Origin: CAYIHX01 sp964363305
GTDB taxonomy: Bacteria > Bdellovibrionota > UBA1018
Assembly (NCBI GenBank): GCA_964363305.1
Contig: CAYIHX010000016.1
Span: forward strand, 1 to 64,000
DNA length: 64,000 bases
Direction of reading: 5' to 3'
Shown here piece by piece: positions 8,934 to 18,093 of the stretch (within the stretch, counting starts at the first letter, position 1; each line of letters starts with the position of its first letter). The notes below the pieces were generated by a model, which made no database searches, was not told the DNA's origin, and was given only the letters and a program-made list of their open reading frames with translations. Made by a program: the position numbers and the translations under genes.

Positions 8934-9541
8934 TGTCCCACAAGTCGCGAAAAAGAAGCCTTCGACACGCGCTCTGGGTTAGTTTGGCTCTCCATGGCAT
9001 ATTCATTTTAACCATCGGAACTCTCGATTTCGGAAAGACACCACGAACATCATCCATAAGCATGCTCGTCGAAATCGCCAATCATCACCCAGACAAAGCG
9101 ACGAACACTCGGCGGGTTCCCTCGCACCCTAAAAATGCGAAAAACCAAACTAAAACCATAGAAACCATAGAAAAAAGTGATTCTCAAAAATCCCCAGAGC
9201 TGCCTCAAGCGTCCGAGCCGGTGATCGATTCCTCGCCAGGAAATCCTCAGAGCGCCCTACAAGCCTACATCGCCGATTTTTCCCAGATGCTCGATCGAAA
9301 AAAATTCTACCCGAGAAATGCTCTCTTACGCGAGGAAGAGGGGAAGGTCATCGTCGCGCTCTCCATTCTGACAGATGGAACCATCGTTGAGTTGACTGTC
9401 GAAGAGCCCAGCCCCTATGACTCCTTGAATCGAGCGGCCCTCCAGGCCGTCCGGGACCTCCCTCCCCTCGAACCACTTCCTTTCGGGGCCCCAAGTAGGG
9501 TCCACGTCCACATACCACTGGAATACAAACTCAGCAGATAG
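8933..9541 (+). CDS. tonB: TonB-like energy transducer
   Basis: 202 residues from the ATG at 8933, overlapping the protease stop by one base. An N-terminal anchor helix (ALWVSLALHGIFILTIGTL) is followed by a polar, lysine/proline-containing spacer and a C-terminal domain of about 85 residues (KVIVALSILTDGTIVELTV, LNRAALQAVRDLPPL, HVHIPLEYKL) with the TonB fold. TonB links ExbBD and the proton gradient to outer-membrane receptors. The ZnuD-like receptor 57 bases downstream is the obvious client; exbBD is not seen here. Confidence 0.85.
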   Translation: MSHKSRKRSLRHALWVSLALHGIFILTIGTLDFGKTPRTSSISMLVEIANHHPDKATNTRRVPSHPKNAKNQTKTIETIEKSDSQKSPELPQASEPVIDSSPGNPQSALQAYIADFSQMLDRKKFYPRNALLREEEGKVIVALSILTDGTIVELTVEEPSPYDSLNRAALQAVRDLPPLEPLPFGAPSRVHVHIPLEYKLSR

Positions 9542-9551
9542 CTGCTTTTCA

Positions 9552-9583
9552 TTTGCAAATAAATTGCAACAACTCATTTGCAT
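9552..9583 (+). promoter_or_regulatory. Candidate Zur/Fur-family operator upstream of znuD-like gene
   Basis: The 57-base gap between tonB and the receptor holds GCAAATAAATTGC (9555-9567), a GCAA-5-TTGC inverted repeat, followed by ATTTGCAT (9576-9583). A Fur-family gene follows the receptor. The role is inferred from position and symmetry. Confidence 0.4.
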
Positions 9584-9598
9584 GGATATGCCTTCAAT

Positions 9599-11614
9599 AT
9601 GAAGATCCGGCTTATTCTTCTTTACCTCTCCATGATGCCCCTTCTGGCTCTGGCGGAAGAAATGGATGAGTTCGTTACGCCTGCGATCTCCGTGCTCGGG
9701 CGCACAGGAGAAGAAAAATCAGGGACCGGCGCACACACCCCGACCGTGAGCGAAATCTCTGGACTGAGACTCGAAAGAAAAAGAGCCGCTACACTGGGCG
9801 AAACCATCTCACGCGAGGCTGGCGTTACCTCCTCTTTTTTTGGCCCAAACGCGAGCCGCCCCGTGATCCGCGGGATGGATGGCGAGAGGCTGAAAATTCT
9901 CCAGGACGGCCTGGGAACACAGGATGCATCGGGAACAAGTCCGGACCATTCGGTCTCACTCGATCCATTGCTCATTGAGCGCATAGAAATAGTTCGTGGG
10001 TCTGGCTCATTGCTCTATGGAAACAGCGCAATCGGCGGCGCGGTAAACACGGTGAGCAGCCGGATCCCCGAGAAGCTTGAATTCGGAACCTTGCTCAAGG
10101 AGAATTCTCGCCTCTCCTCGAACGATCTAGGGAGATCGATGGGTCTCGTATTCGGAAAAAGCTTTGGGAGGGTGGCTCTCCATCTCGACGGGATGACTCG
10201 GGCCTCGAATGACTACGAGGTTCCAGGGTTCCTTCGCTCACTTCGCCTCCGAGAAGCCGCGCCACTCGCCGCGGGAACGGAGGAAGCGCATGGGCGCGTC
10301 CCCAACAGTGGCGCCCAGGCTTTAGAGGCAGGAATCGGAACGAGCTATGTCTTGGACAATGGATACATGGGCGCGTCTTTTTCAGCCTTTGGAACCCAGT
10401 ATGGAACAGTTGCTGAACCGGACATAACCATTCATATGAACCGCCAGCGTCTGGAATCCTCGTCTGAACTCCGCCAACTCGGAGAGCTTGAGTCGGTCCG
10501 CATCAAAAGTGTGGTTTCCCGATACCAGCATCAAGAAATCGAAGGAGGCGATCAAATTGCCACCACCTTTATGAATATCGCCACGGAAAATCGGGTTGAA
10601 TTCAAGCATCGCCCCATGGCTGCGTTCAGCGGAATCCTGGGTATTCATCAAAAATACTTCAACCTCAGTGTCGCGGGCGAAGAGGCATTCATTCCGACCA
10701 CACAGAATTCCTCATTGGCCGCCTTTCTCCATGAGGAAGGCGCCTTGGGTGATTTCACGCCTTCTTTTGGTCTGAGATTCGACCCGTCCTGGATCTATGC
10801 ACAGACAGATAGCCGATTCGGATCATCCGTAAAATGGTACGCTCCAGGCAGCATGGCCATCGGCGCCCTCTATCGGGTGGGAGCGGGATTTTCTCTCGGA
10901 TTGAACAGTTCCCTTACCTCTCGCGCTCCCAACTACCAGGAGCTCTTTGCAAACGGCCCCCATTTAGCCACCGGTATCTTCGAAGTAGGGCGCTCCGAAT
11001 TTGCTCTCGAGGTGGGGCGCTCCCTCGAGCTTTCCGTTCTGCACGAGTCCCAATCCGGACAGGGACGGATCAATTTATTCGCTCAAAGTTTCGCCAACTA
11101 CATAGCTCTTAACCCCACGGGCACAACGGACGCGTCTTGGTTACTACCGATATACGAATATCAAGCCGTCAACGCATTCTTTGCCGGGGCAGAGACTGAA
11201 TATCACCAACGACTTCCCTGGAAAGTCGGCCCAGGCTTCTTTGAAGTTGACGGAAAAATTGATTTTGTACGAGGGCTGATTTTTACCGACACCACCACAT
11301 CCCTACCCAGAATTACACCGATCCGCGAAACCCTCGGAATCACCTACAGGGTCCCGTGGGCCTTGGCCGAAGCTGAACTTCAACGTTCAGAAAAACAGCT
11401 CATGACTGCTCCGGGCGAACTGCCAACGGACGCCTATACGCTACTCAACGTCGGGATAGAAGTCCCTCTGGAAATATCAGTCGTCAACCTGCGATTGCTC
11501 GCCCGCCTGAATAACGTCTTTGATGCCGAGGCCAGGAACCACGTCTCCGTCCTCAAGGATCGAGCACCCCTTCCGGGAAGGAACTTTATCGTGGGCCTGC
11601 AGGGCCAACTCTAG
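9599..11614 (+). CDS. znuD: TonB-dependent outer-membrane receptor, ZnuD-like
   Basis: 671 residues from ATG 9599, signal peptide to about residue 20 (LLALAEE). The plug domain (about 30-160) carries ASRPVIRGMDGERLKILQD, the TSPDHSVSLDPLL run, IEIVRG and LLYGNSAIGGAVN, all typical of the ZnuD zinc receptor group. The rest is a 22-strand barrel ending in an aromatic-poor GLQGQL. With TonB upstream and a Fur-type regulator downstream it is likely a regulated metal-uptake receptor; zinc is favoured by the ZnuD-type plug. Another metal or a small siderophore remains possible. Confidence 0.8.
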   Translation: MKIRLILLYLSMMPLLALAEEMDEFVTPAISVLGRTGEEKSGTGAHTPTVSEISGLRLERKRAATLGETISREAGVTSSFFGPNASRPVIRGMDGERLKILQDGLGTQDASGTSPDHSVSLDPLLIERIEIVRGSGSLLYGNSAIGGAVNTVSSRIPEKLEFGTLLKENSRLSSNDLGRSMGLVFGKSFGRVALHLDGMTRASNDYEVPGFLRSLRLREAAPLAAGTEEAHGRVPNSGAQALEAGIGTSYVLDNGYMGASFSAFGTQYGTVAEPDITIHMNRQRLESSSELRQLGELESVRIKSVVSRYQHQEIEGGDQIATTFMNIATENRVEFKHRPMAAFSGILGIHQKYFNLSVAGEEAFIPTTQNSSLAAFLHEEGALGDFTPSFGLRFDPSWIYAQTDSRFGSSVKWYAPGSMAIGALYRVGAGFSLGLNSSLTSRAPNYQELFANGPHLATGIFEVGRSEFALEVGRSLELSVLHESQSGQGRINLFAQSFANYIALNPTGTTDASWLLPIYEYQAVNAFFAGAETEYHQRLPWKVGPGFFEVDGKIDFVRGLIFTDTTTSLPRITPIRETLGITYRVPWALAEAELQRSEKQLMTAPGELPTDAYTLLNVGIEVPLEISVVNLRLLARLNNVFDAEARNHVSVLKDRAPLPGRNFIVGLQGQL

Positions 11615-12050
11615 GGCCCTTGCCTCCCAAGGCTGACTTTTTATGACAAGAGTCACAAATAGCAAAAAATTCCAACGAATGACGAACATCGCGAAAACCT
11701 AAACGCACGACTTCCTCAAGCAGGGACTGGGGAATGCAAAGATCCACGGGTTTCGTCGACCGACATCTTCGACAAACGATATGGTGATGGTGATGCGATT
11801 CGGCAAATTCATAACGAGCAACCCTATCACCTAGGTCGCAGCGACGAACCAAGCCCTTCTCATCCATATCTTGAAGGACACGATACATCGTAACTACATC
11901 AAAACGAGAGCCTCCCTTTCGTCGATACAATTCCTCCGCGGAAAAAGGACCATGCTCCCGTCTCAACTCACCAAGAACCCATAGACGTGCGTCTGTCACT
12001 CGAAGGCCAACGCCTCGAATCAGACTCGTCAATACTGCATGCTGCTCCAT
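11586..12050 (-). CDS. zur: Fur-family metalloregulator, probably Zur
   Basis: 154 residues from the ATG at 12048-12050 (MEQHAVLT); in-frame ATGs at 12071 and 12122 exist, but they would place the inverted repeat at 12092-12107 inside the gene. The winged-helix DNA-binding half (LRVTDARLWVLGELR, EELYRRKG, DVVTMYRVLQ) is followed by HHHHHIVCRRC and ICDSC, giving the regulatory histidines and structural CxxC pairs. Placement beside tonB and a ZnuD-like receptor favours Zur over Fur. It lies convergent with the receptor, with a 28-base overlap. Confidence 0.8.
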   Translation of the reverse strand: MEQHAVLTSLIRGVGLRVTDARLWVLGELRREHGPFSAEELYRRKGGSRFDVVTMYRVLQDMDEKGLVRRCDLGDRVARYEFAESHHHHHIVCRRCRSTKPVDLCIPQSLLEEVVRLGFRDVRHSLEFFAICDSCHKKSALGGKGPRVGPAGPR

Positions 12051-12091
12051 AGAAAATGGGGAACGAATCATGATTCGACTGTCTATCGAGA

Positions 12092-12107
12092 TTACATCAT
12101 TATGCAA
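12092..12107 (-). promoter_or_regulatory. Candidate autoregulatory operator of zur-like gene
   Basis: On the minus strand TTGCATAATGATGTAA is an almost perfect inverted repeat about 40 bases before the chosen ATG. AT-rich dyads of this sort are usual Fur/Zur targets. The function is inferred. Confidence 0.45.
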
Positions 12108-12131
12108 CCCACTTGCGATCAAGGAATAGGG

Positions 12132-13112
12132 CTACTCCGGCTGAACGACCTGATCGCCATTCAAGACCGCGGAGGTCGCGGATTCAACCTCTGCCGGCGC
12201 TCCAGCAGAAATTTTTGCGGCCGACGCCTCATGCAAATCTGCGCTCACAGGGGGCGGAATCGCCGCCGGCTCGCGAGAGAGCGGATCCGGAGTCGCCTCC
12301 TCCGTCGGCACACCCTGCGTGACGAGGGTCTCGCTCGGCGGGGAACCCTCACCCTCAGGTCTCACCGATGGTGCCGCGGGGTCGAGAGGATCTGGAATGT
12401 CGGCCCGGGCGGCGGCGGGCTCGCCAGTCGGCCCTTCCGCCCCATCCACCGGCGCCGTGACCGCATCGTCCGGCCGAATAATTCCATACTTGGTCAGCAC
12501 GCTCGTCGCGCTCTCGTTATTCGGGCGAACAGCGCCAAAGGGACTCGACGCTGAAGCTAATTCCTCCGTCGAGCGTGGCGTCATCTCCAAGCGTCGATAA
12601 AACACATATTCACTGAGACGCTTGTATCGATTCACGGCCCACCGCATGTACCGGGTATCCGCGAACTCCTGCATGAACGCCCGGGCGATGGGCGTCAAAA
12701 AAACGTAGGTAGTCAGAACGTCCTTCTGCTTCTCATCGAGATAGACGTCATTTTTCAACTTGTCGTCGAGCGCCAAAAGTTTACCGTAGAAACACCAGTG
12801 ATACTTGAGCGGGTCCCGCTTCACGAGCTCCCGCGCACCGGTCTGCTGCTCTTCCTTACTATTGGTGCGTTTGCGCAAAAGTATGAAATCCGCATCACAG
12901 TTCATGACCTGCTCGGGCGAGGGCGCCTTTAAATCAGTGAAGATCGCGATCAGATCGGCCCGATCCAGTCCATCCGGATGGGGCACCTGAACATACTCGG
13001 GCGGCAGCTGAGGCAGGGGCCCGATGGGGTCGGTCTGAATACTCGAGCAGCCAACCCCAACAAGCAGCGCCACACCGACAAATTTCAGACGCTGAACACT
13101 CTTAGAACGCAT
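12132..13112 (-). CDS. Lipoprotein with proline-rich C-terminal tail, unknown function
   Basis: 326 residues from ATG 13112, chosen because GAGGAGAGGGG lies just upstream and because it starts the signal peptide at MRSKSV; a longer start adds 20 unlikely residues. The lipobox is LVGVGC (cysteine near 22). Residues about 30-200 form a globular part with three cysteines; the remainder is a long Ala/Pro/Glu-rich, probably disordered tail. It is divergent from the motor-like run starting at 13226 and could share its promoter region. The family is not recognised. Confidence 0.7.
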   Translation of the reverse strand: MRSKSVQRLKFVGVALLVGVGCSSIQTDPIGPLPQLPPEYVQVPHPDGLDRADLIAIFTDLKAPSPEQVMNCDADFILLRKRTNSKEEQQTGARELVKRDPLKYHWCFYGKLLALDDKLKNDVYLDEKQKDVLTTYVFLTPIARAFMQEFADTRYMRWAVNRYKRLSEYVFYRRLEMTPRSTEELASASSPFGAVRPNNESATSVLTKYGIIRPDDAVTAPVDGAEGPTGEPAAARADIPDPLDPAAPSVRPEGEGSPPSETLVTQGVPTEEATPDPLSREPAAIPPPVSADLHEASAAKISAGAPAEVESATSAVLNGDQVVQPE

Positions 13113-13225
13113 CAGACCCCTCTCCTCACAATACGTCTCGGCAAAAAACGCCCACTCCCTAAGTTCCCTCAAGACGAATTTCCATATGACCGATGATGCC
13201 AGTGAGGAGAAACCTCAGGGCCCTT

Positions 13226-14377
13226 ATGCGTAATGTCGGAAGTAGAAAACTACACGTCAATCTCTCGGCACTCTTGGCGTCGATTTTCGTCCTCTGCACC
13301 GCGAGCTGGGGAGCGGACGCCCCTCCACCTCCCGAGGCAGAGGCACCAAAGAAATCCGCATCTACTGACGGCAAAGGGGTACGAAACTTCTACGAAGTCC
13401 TTCAAGACCTGGTCTCCGATTTCGAGTACGACCTGAAGAACGGCGAAGTCGAAGGACTCAAAAATCTGGCGATCCGCAACCTTGCGACCAGCGAGAACAT
13501 TCCGCCTTCTTTCAAAAACCATCTCGAACTCGTCATCACCGAAAAGATCCTCAAGACAACCAAGAGTCGGATTCTCCAATGTTTGCCCTGCCGATCCAAA
13601 CGCACGACGCTGGACGGCGAGCAGGTCACGATTAGCTCGGCTGAAACGAATCCAGTTGAGTTAGCCCGCATCGCAAAAATGGCAGGCATCGAACACTTCA
13701 TGGATCTCGCTTTCTCCTATCAACCCAGCGGCATGGTCCTCTCCATGTACATTACTGAACCAGAAGGGGGCTCCATCGTCTGGTCGAGGAGCTATAACTC
13801 CGAGACCTCGAGGGCCTCTGCGTTCCGACGCGGGGTCGACTACAGTCAGATCGATGACGCGCGCAAGCAGATGGAATACACTCCTATGCTTCAGTTCAGA
13901 ACCACGATCTATTACATGTTCCAGCCGGACATCGGAGGCCTCTATACAGGCTGCCTCGGCGCCGGCCTTCGTTTGATGGAACGGTATAACAATCGCAGAA
14001 GCGAGGTAGGCTTCGAGCTCGACTACTTCCTCGATACTTCGATTATCGCAGGCTCCGCAGCATCTGCAGCGACCGAGACCCGACTCTACCGCAGCGTCAA
14101 TCTGACCATGCTCTTCATGCATGCCTGGAACCTGATTGGCGAAGAGGAGAACTTCAATAAAGCGCGAGGCAGCATCTTCGCCGGAGTGGGTGGAACCTAT
14201 GCCTCAGGATTCCTCGGTGGGCTCATTCGGGCCGGCTATGAATGGCGCCTGGCAAAACATTGGGCGGTCAGCGGAAACCTCGGTTACCGCCCCCCCAGCA
14301 CAGCTTTCTTAAACAGTACGGCCGTCGGGGCCGTCCACGGAGTTGAATTCGGACTAGGGATCAGCGGACTTTTCTAG
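13226..14377 (+). CDS. Outer-membrane-type protein heading the FliG/MotAB-like operon
   Basis: 383 residues from ATG 13226, which has CAGGG upstream; an in-frame ATG at 13193 has no ribosome site. Signal peptide ends about LCTASWGADA. The N-terminal half has two close cysteines (QCLPC near residue 125); the C-terminal 170 residues alternate aromatic and glycine-rich strands and end GLGISGLF, as in small outer-membrane barrels. It begins a same-strand run of seven tightly packed genes to 20585 and may anchor that system in the outer membrane. No family name can be given. Confidence 0.7.
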   Translation: MRNVGSRKLHVNLSALLASIFVLCTASWGADAPPPPEAEAPKKSASTDGKGVRNFYEVLQDLVSDFEYDLKNGEVEGLKNLAIRNLATSENIPPSFKNHLELVITEKILKTTKSRILQCLPCRSKRTTLDGEQVTISSAETNPVELARIAKMAGIEHFMDLAFSYQPSGMVLSMYITEPEGGSIVWSRSYNSETSRASAFRRGVDYSQIDDARKQMEYTPMLQFRTTIYYMFQPDIGGLYTGCLGAGLRLMERYNNRRSEVGFELDYFLDTSIIAGSAASAATETRLYRSVNLTMLFMHAWNLIGEEENFNKARGSIFAGVGGTYASGFLGGLIRAGYEWRLAKHWAVSGNLGYRPPSTAFLNSTAVGAVHGVEFGLGISGLF

Positions 14378-14389
14378 AAAGGAAAGACA

Positions 14390-15187
14390 TTGAAAGAACG
14401 AAAGAACACTCAGCACAACAGGAAACGAAACGGCACTGAGCGGGCGTGGATCGCTTTCACCGCGCTGTCTTCGCTCGCGCTGACTTCTCCTGGATGCTCC
14501 ACCTTCCGAAGCATCTTCGCTGCGGATGCCGCAAAGAGCCGCCAGACCCCCATTGGCAACCCGTTTGTCGACTACGTTCAAAATTCAGACAACAAGGAAA
14601 ACATCATCCTTAGGACTAAAAAAGGCGATCGCTCGTTGGAAATCGAGCTTCCGGGATCGAACGCCGCCATGACTGACTTCGTGATTCCGATGTCCCCCTC
14701 GTTCGGCGATTCAAGCGGTCGCGGACTCGCTTCCTCATCCTCCGCCCATTCGGATCCTGAAAATGATCAATCCTTCAGGGAGAGCAAACCCAGTCTCACT
14801 GATCGCGAGATCACGTCCCAATTTCCAACGATCACTCCGGGCCAAGAGGGCGACCAACGCGAGGTCGAAGTGGGCCTCGGACTCAACGTAACTGATGACG
14901 AGACCCCAGCCGCTGACCGCAGCTACCTCGCCTCAATGGACCACATCAAGCAGCTCTTCAAGTTCGGGCGAAATGAAGCGGGACTGCTCGAGATCGACGA
15001 GATGCTGCATGCATATCCTACCGATCCAAAACTTTATCAGATGCGTGGAACGCTTCTTGACCGAGTCGGCCGTTCCGACATGGCACTGAAATCGTGGAAT
15101 CAAGCATTGAGGCTCGAGCCAGGCAATCAAGCCCTGCGACGCTTCATCGAACGAAAACAAAAAGCCAGGGACTTGGCTTCGCACTAG
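14390..15187 (+). CDS. TPR-containing lipoprotein
   Basis: 265 residues from TTG 14390 with AAAGGAAAG as ribosome site. The signal ends at LTSPGC, a plausible lipobox (cysteine near residue 37), although the N-terminus is long and basic. The middle is low-complexity and acidic. The C-terminal 85 residues form one or two TPR-like helix pairs (LFKFGRNEAGLLEIDEML, YQMRGTLLDRVGRSDMALKSW, ALRLEPGNQAL), a fold used for protein docking. The gap to the preceding gene is 12 bases and to the FliF/FliG-like gene 11 bases, so they are cotranscribed. Confidence 0.75.
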   Translation: MKERKNTQHNRKRNGTERAWIAFTALSSLALTSPGCSTFRSIFAADAAKSRQTPIGNPFVDYVQNSDNKENIILRTKKGDRSLEIELPGSNAAMTDFVIPMSPSFGDSSGRGLASSSSAHSDPENDQSFRESKPSLTDREITSQFPTITPGQEGDQREVEVGLGLNVTDDETPAADRSYLASMDHIKQLFKFGRNEAGLLEIDEMLHAYPTDPKLYQMRGTLLDRVGRSDMALKSWNQALRLEPGNQALRRFIERKQKARDLASH

Positions 15188-15198
15188 GTGGGTGAATT

Positions 15199-17586
15199 AT
15201 GATGAAATCACTGAAATGGATGTCAGTTCTTCTCAGCCTCCTGCTGGTAGGAGTTGCTCACGCCGCAAACTCCGCCAAGGAAATGGAGGGCGTACAACGA
15301 GCCGCCGAACTCCACGTTAGAAATCTACTCGAACCCCTACTCGACAAATATTGCCGCGATCAATGCAAATTGATGTCGGTCACGGCGCAGGTCGACCTCG
15401 AGAGCCCTGATCAACTCGCGCCTGGTTTCGACGATATTGATCCAAGAAGTCAAGTAAGGCTCATGGCCTCGTCGGCGCGCGCTAAAATTTTGATGGATGA
15501 AAAGGTAGGGCCCATCTCGCGCGGGAAGCTCATGGACCTGGTACAGCAGTACCTCGATACCTTAGATTTCCCGGTTCGGGTAGAAACCCAAATTGCTCAC
15601 TTTCCGCAGCCAATCGGTTCGGCGAGCAAAGTGGCCGAGCTACGAGATCGCGTCAGCAAACAATTCAAAAACACCCTCGAAGATCTTTTTCGTCAGTTTT
15701 GCCCAGAGCAATGCATGCTTGCCGATTACGAGCTTCAAACGGAGGTCGTGAATAGCGAAGAGGCGAGCTATGGCGGAAGCCGTGAATTTGTCGAGGACGG
15801 CGGTATCGCCATTCGGGTCAAAAACATCACCGGCACCCTCCTCGTCGACGACGACCTGCTACCAGAGGAGCGCAACAACGTCCTCGAGATGGCCAAACTG
15901 AAAACAAACTATCTCAAAAATGTCACAATGAATCTGCGTTCCCTCAAATTTCCGAAACCGGTCGGACTGATGGGATCCAACGGCCTCGCCGGGAATGGTC
16001 GTGCCGGTCGAAGTCTTGCTTCAAATAATTCCTCAAACGACACTCGTGACTCAAAATCATTGCTAAACGCGACGGAAACTCGAACTAACTCCCTGGAGGA
16101 AAAAAATTCCTCCTCCCAAACCAACACTAACCAGAACAGTTCGAACGTCAACACGGAGAACAAGAGCTCCTCCAACGAAACCAATGCCCGCCAGGAACGC
16201 TACGAGCGGTTCGAGAAAATTGAACGTGTTGAAAGCGGAGACGCGGTTCAGAAGGAACTTCAAAAATTCAAGGTCTTCGGCCTCATCTTCGCATGCTCCG
16301 TAATTTCCCTGTTGATCTTTCTCGCGATGGCCAGTTATCGCCCCCGGGCGTCGGCCGGCGGCTCAGGCGTGACCCGTATCATTCAACAGCTCGCGTCGGA
16401 CCCCATCACGGCAAGCTCAGGCCCCACGGTAGGCTCTTCGAGTAGCGCAGGAGACGACCGAACAGGTCTGGTCGTCAAGCGTTACGAAATCGAACGACTA
16501 AAAGACGAACTCATGGGAGTATTCGCGCAGCAACCTCGTGTCGCGAAACAGGTTTTTTCGAGAATCCTCACAGAAGAGGGCGTCGAAGTTACCGCCCAGT
16601 ACGTGAATATTTTCGGAGAAAGCGTGGTCTTGGATATGCTTCGCGATCCGAGCCTACAGAACGACATGAATGAGCTGATGGAGTACTACGCAAAAAATCC
16701 CATCTCCCTCACGGACGACGAACGCCTGGAACTGCTCCAAGTGCTCCATAACCGGACTATCGCCGGAAAACTCGTGGTCATGGGCTCCCGCTCCTCTCAG
16801 CTCTTTGACTTCTTGGCCGACATGGACGGCCTGCAGATCATGGAACTCGTACGAAACGAGTCACTGACTGTGAAGTCGATTGTCATGACCCAGTGTGATC
16901 ATCAAAAACGCCAACAGATCTTTACCCAGATGGACGAACGCCATCGCATGCAGCTCATGACGGAGCTTTCGAGGATCGACTATCTGCCACGTGACTACAT
17001 CACGAATGTCGCCAACGCGCTGAAGCGGAAGCGCCGGGAGAATCCGAAACTCAACACCGAGGCGTTGCCCGGTTCCGAGGTACTCCTTACCCTCCTGGAA
17101 CGCACCGGACCCGACGTGCAAAGAACCGTGGTCAAGAGCCTCGAAGCTTCAAATCCGGAAAGCGCGAGAAACCTCAAAGCGAAGCTCGTCAGCACCGACA
17201 CCCTTCGCCATCTGCGGGACGGCCAGCTACTCGAGGTGGTTCTCAGCCTGAAACACGACGAGTTACTGCAGTTCTTAAAAGGCGCCGCCAACGAACTACG
17301 GGCATCCATCTTTTCGAAGTGTCCAAAAGACCTGGTTGCGGAGCTTGAGGAGGAGCTGGGTACCGTCCAGCTGCTCAGCAGGGAGACCTATATGGCCGTT
17401 GAGCGCAAGATCCTCAATCGGCTGAAAATCATGGCCAACGAAGGCCTGGTCAATCTCGTCGAAACGAATGAGCGCATGTTTGCCACAGCCGGGGGCGGGG
17501 TAACCGGTTTCGTCGAAGCCGGTCCGGCGGATGCCACCCAAGCCACAACCTCCGGAATTACACCAGGAAAGGCGTCTGGATGGTAG
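15199..17586 (+). CDS. FliF-like periplasmic domains fused through one membrane helix to a FliG-like cytoplasmic part
   Basis: 795 residues. Signal peptide 1-22 (VAHA). Periplasmic residues about 25-265 contain two related domains, each with a Cys-x3-Cys (C52/C56 and C168/C172) and each closing on a FP.P.G motif; LLEPLL...VTAQVDL and GTLLVDDDLLPEE resemble the ring-building part of FliF. An Asn/Ser-rich linker (about 270-335) leads to one membrane helix (about 360-381). Cytoplasmic residues about 430-775 follow the FliG layout: an armadillo middle domain (LFDFLADMD...ITNVANALKRK) and C-terminal domain (LKGAANELRASIFSK, ELGTVQLL). The EHPQ-type motif of FliG is replaced (NESLTV). A rotor-like role with the MotAB downstream is inferred. 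Confidence 0.75.
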   Translation: MMKSLKWMSVLLSLLLVGVAHAANSAKEMEGVQRAAELHVRNLLEPLLDKYCRDQCKLMSVTAQVDLESPDQLAPGFDDIDPRSQVRLMASSARAKILMDEKVGPISRGKLMDLVQQYLDTLDFPVRVETQIAHFPQPIGSASKVAELRDRVSKQFKNTLEDLFRQFCPEQCMLADYELQTEVVNSEEASYGGSREFVEDGGIAIRVKNITGTLLVDDDLLPEERNNVLEMAKLKTNYLKNVTMNLRSLKFPKPVGLMGSNGLAGNGRAGRSLASNNSSNDTRDSKSLLNATETRTNSLEEKNSSSQTNTNQNSSNVNTENKSSSNETNARQERYERFEKIERVESGDAVQKELQKFKVFGLIFACSVISLLIFLAMASYRPRASAGGSGVTRIIQQLASDPITASSGPTVGSSSSAGDDRTGLVVKRYEIERLKDELMGVFAQQPRVAKQVFSRILTEEGVEVTAQYVNIFGESVVLDMLRDPSLQNDMNELMEYYAKNPISLTDDERLELLQVLHNRTIAGKLVVMGSRSSQLFDFLADMDGLQIMELVRNESLTVKSIVMTQCDHQKRQQIFTQMDERHRMQLMTELSRIDYLPRDYITNVANALKRKRRENPKLNTEALPGSEVLLTLLERTGPDVQRTVVKSLEASNPESARNLKAKLVSTDTLRHLRDGQLLEVVLSLKHDELLQFLKGAANELRASIFSKCPKDLVAELEEELGTVQLLSRETYMAVERKILNRLKIMANEGLVNLVETNERMFATAGGGVTGFVEAGPADATQATTSGITPGKASGW

Positions 17587-18092
17587 ATTTCAACGGAAGA
17601 CCTGATGTCCCGATGCTGAAGGAGGTCAAACTTCTGCAAGTCTTTGACGATGCGGAACTCGCCGAACTCCTCACTCTGGGCACGCTCGGACAGTTCGAGG
17701 CGCATGGCAACATCGTCATCGAGGGCGAAATGACCTGGGGCCTCTACGTCATCCTCGATGGCCTGGTCGGCATCTTCAAAACCAACAAGCTGAGCGGTGA
17801 CACCTTTGACATCGGCCAGATGCGTACCGGTCAATATTTCGGAGAAATGTCCCTGATCGACGAAAACCCGAGATCGGCGACCGTTCGTGCCCTCACTGAG
17901 ACCTATCTCTTCAACATTCCCAAACAGAGCTTCATGGAGTTCCTGAGTCGCTCGCCTGACCGACGGCAGCGTTTTTACGAAACCTGCATTCGTGATCTGG
18001 CGCACCGACTCAAGGAACTCAGCGACAATTTCATCGAAACCCAATACCAACTTTGGAAAACCGCGATGCAAAAGCGGTCGGAGGCGGCATAA
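17580..18092 (+). CDS. Cyclic-nucleotide-binding-domain protein
   Basis: 170 residues, one CAP-family beta-roll and little more: VIEGEMTWGLYVILDGLVGIF, GQMRTGQYFGEMSLID and NPRSATVRALTET carry the phosphate-cassette layout (the usual R.A. is present as RSAT). It has no HTH, so it is a sensor or adaptor, not a transcription factor; a C-terminal helix of about 40 residues follows. It starts 7 bases inside the FliF/FliG-like gene, strong evidence of coupled expression. It may bring cAMP or c-di-GMP control to the motor-like complex; the ligand is unknown. Confidence 0.85.
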   Translation: MVDFNGRPDVPMLKEVKLLQVFDDAELAELLTLGTLGQFEAHGNIVIEGEMTWGLYVILDGLVGIFKTNKLSGDTFDIGQMRTGQYFGEMSLIDENPRSATVRALTETYLFNIPKQSFMEFLSRSPDRRQRFYETCIRDLAHRLKELSDNFIETQYQLWKTAMQKRSEAA

Positions 18093-18093
18093 A

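Noticed and set aside
11790..11800. His-run in the Fur-family protein as a possible tag or artefact
   Set aside because: The HHHHH run lies at the usual metal-binding HHH site of Fur proteins, so it is natural.
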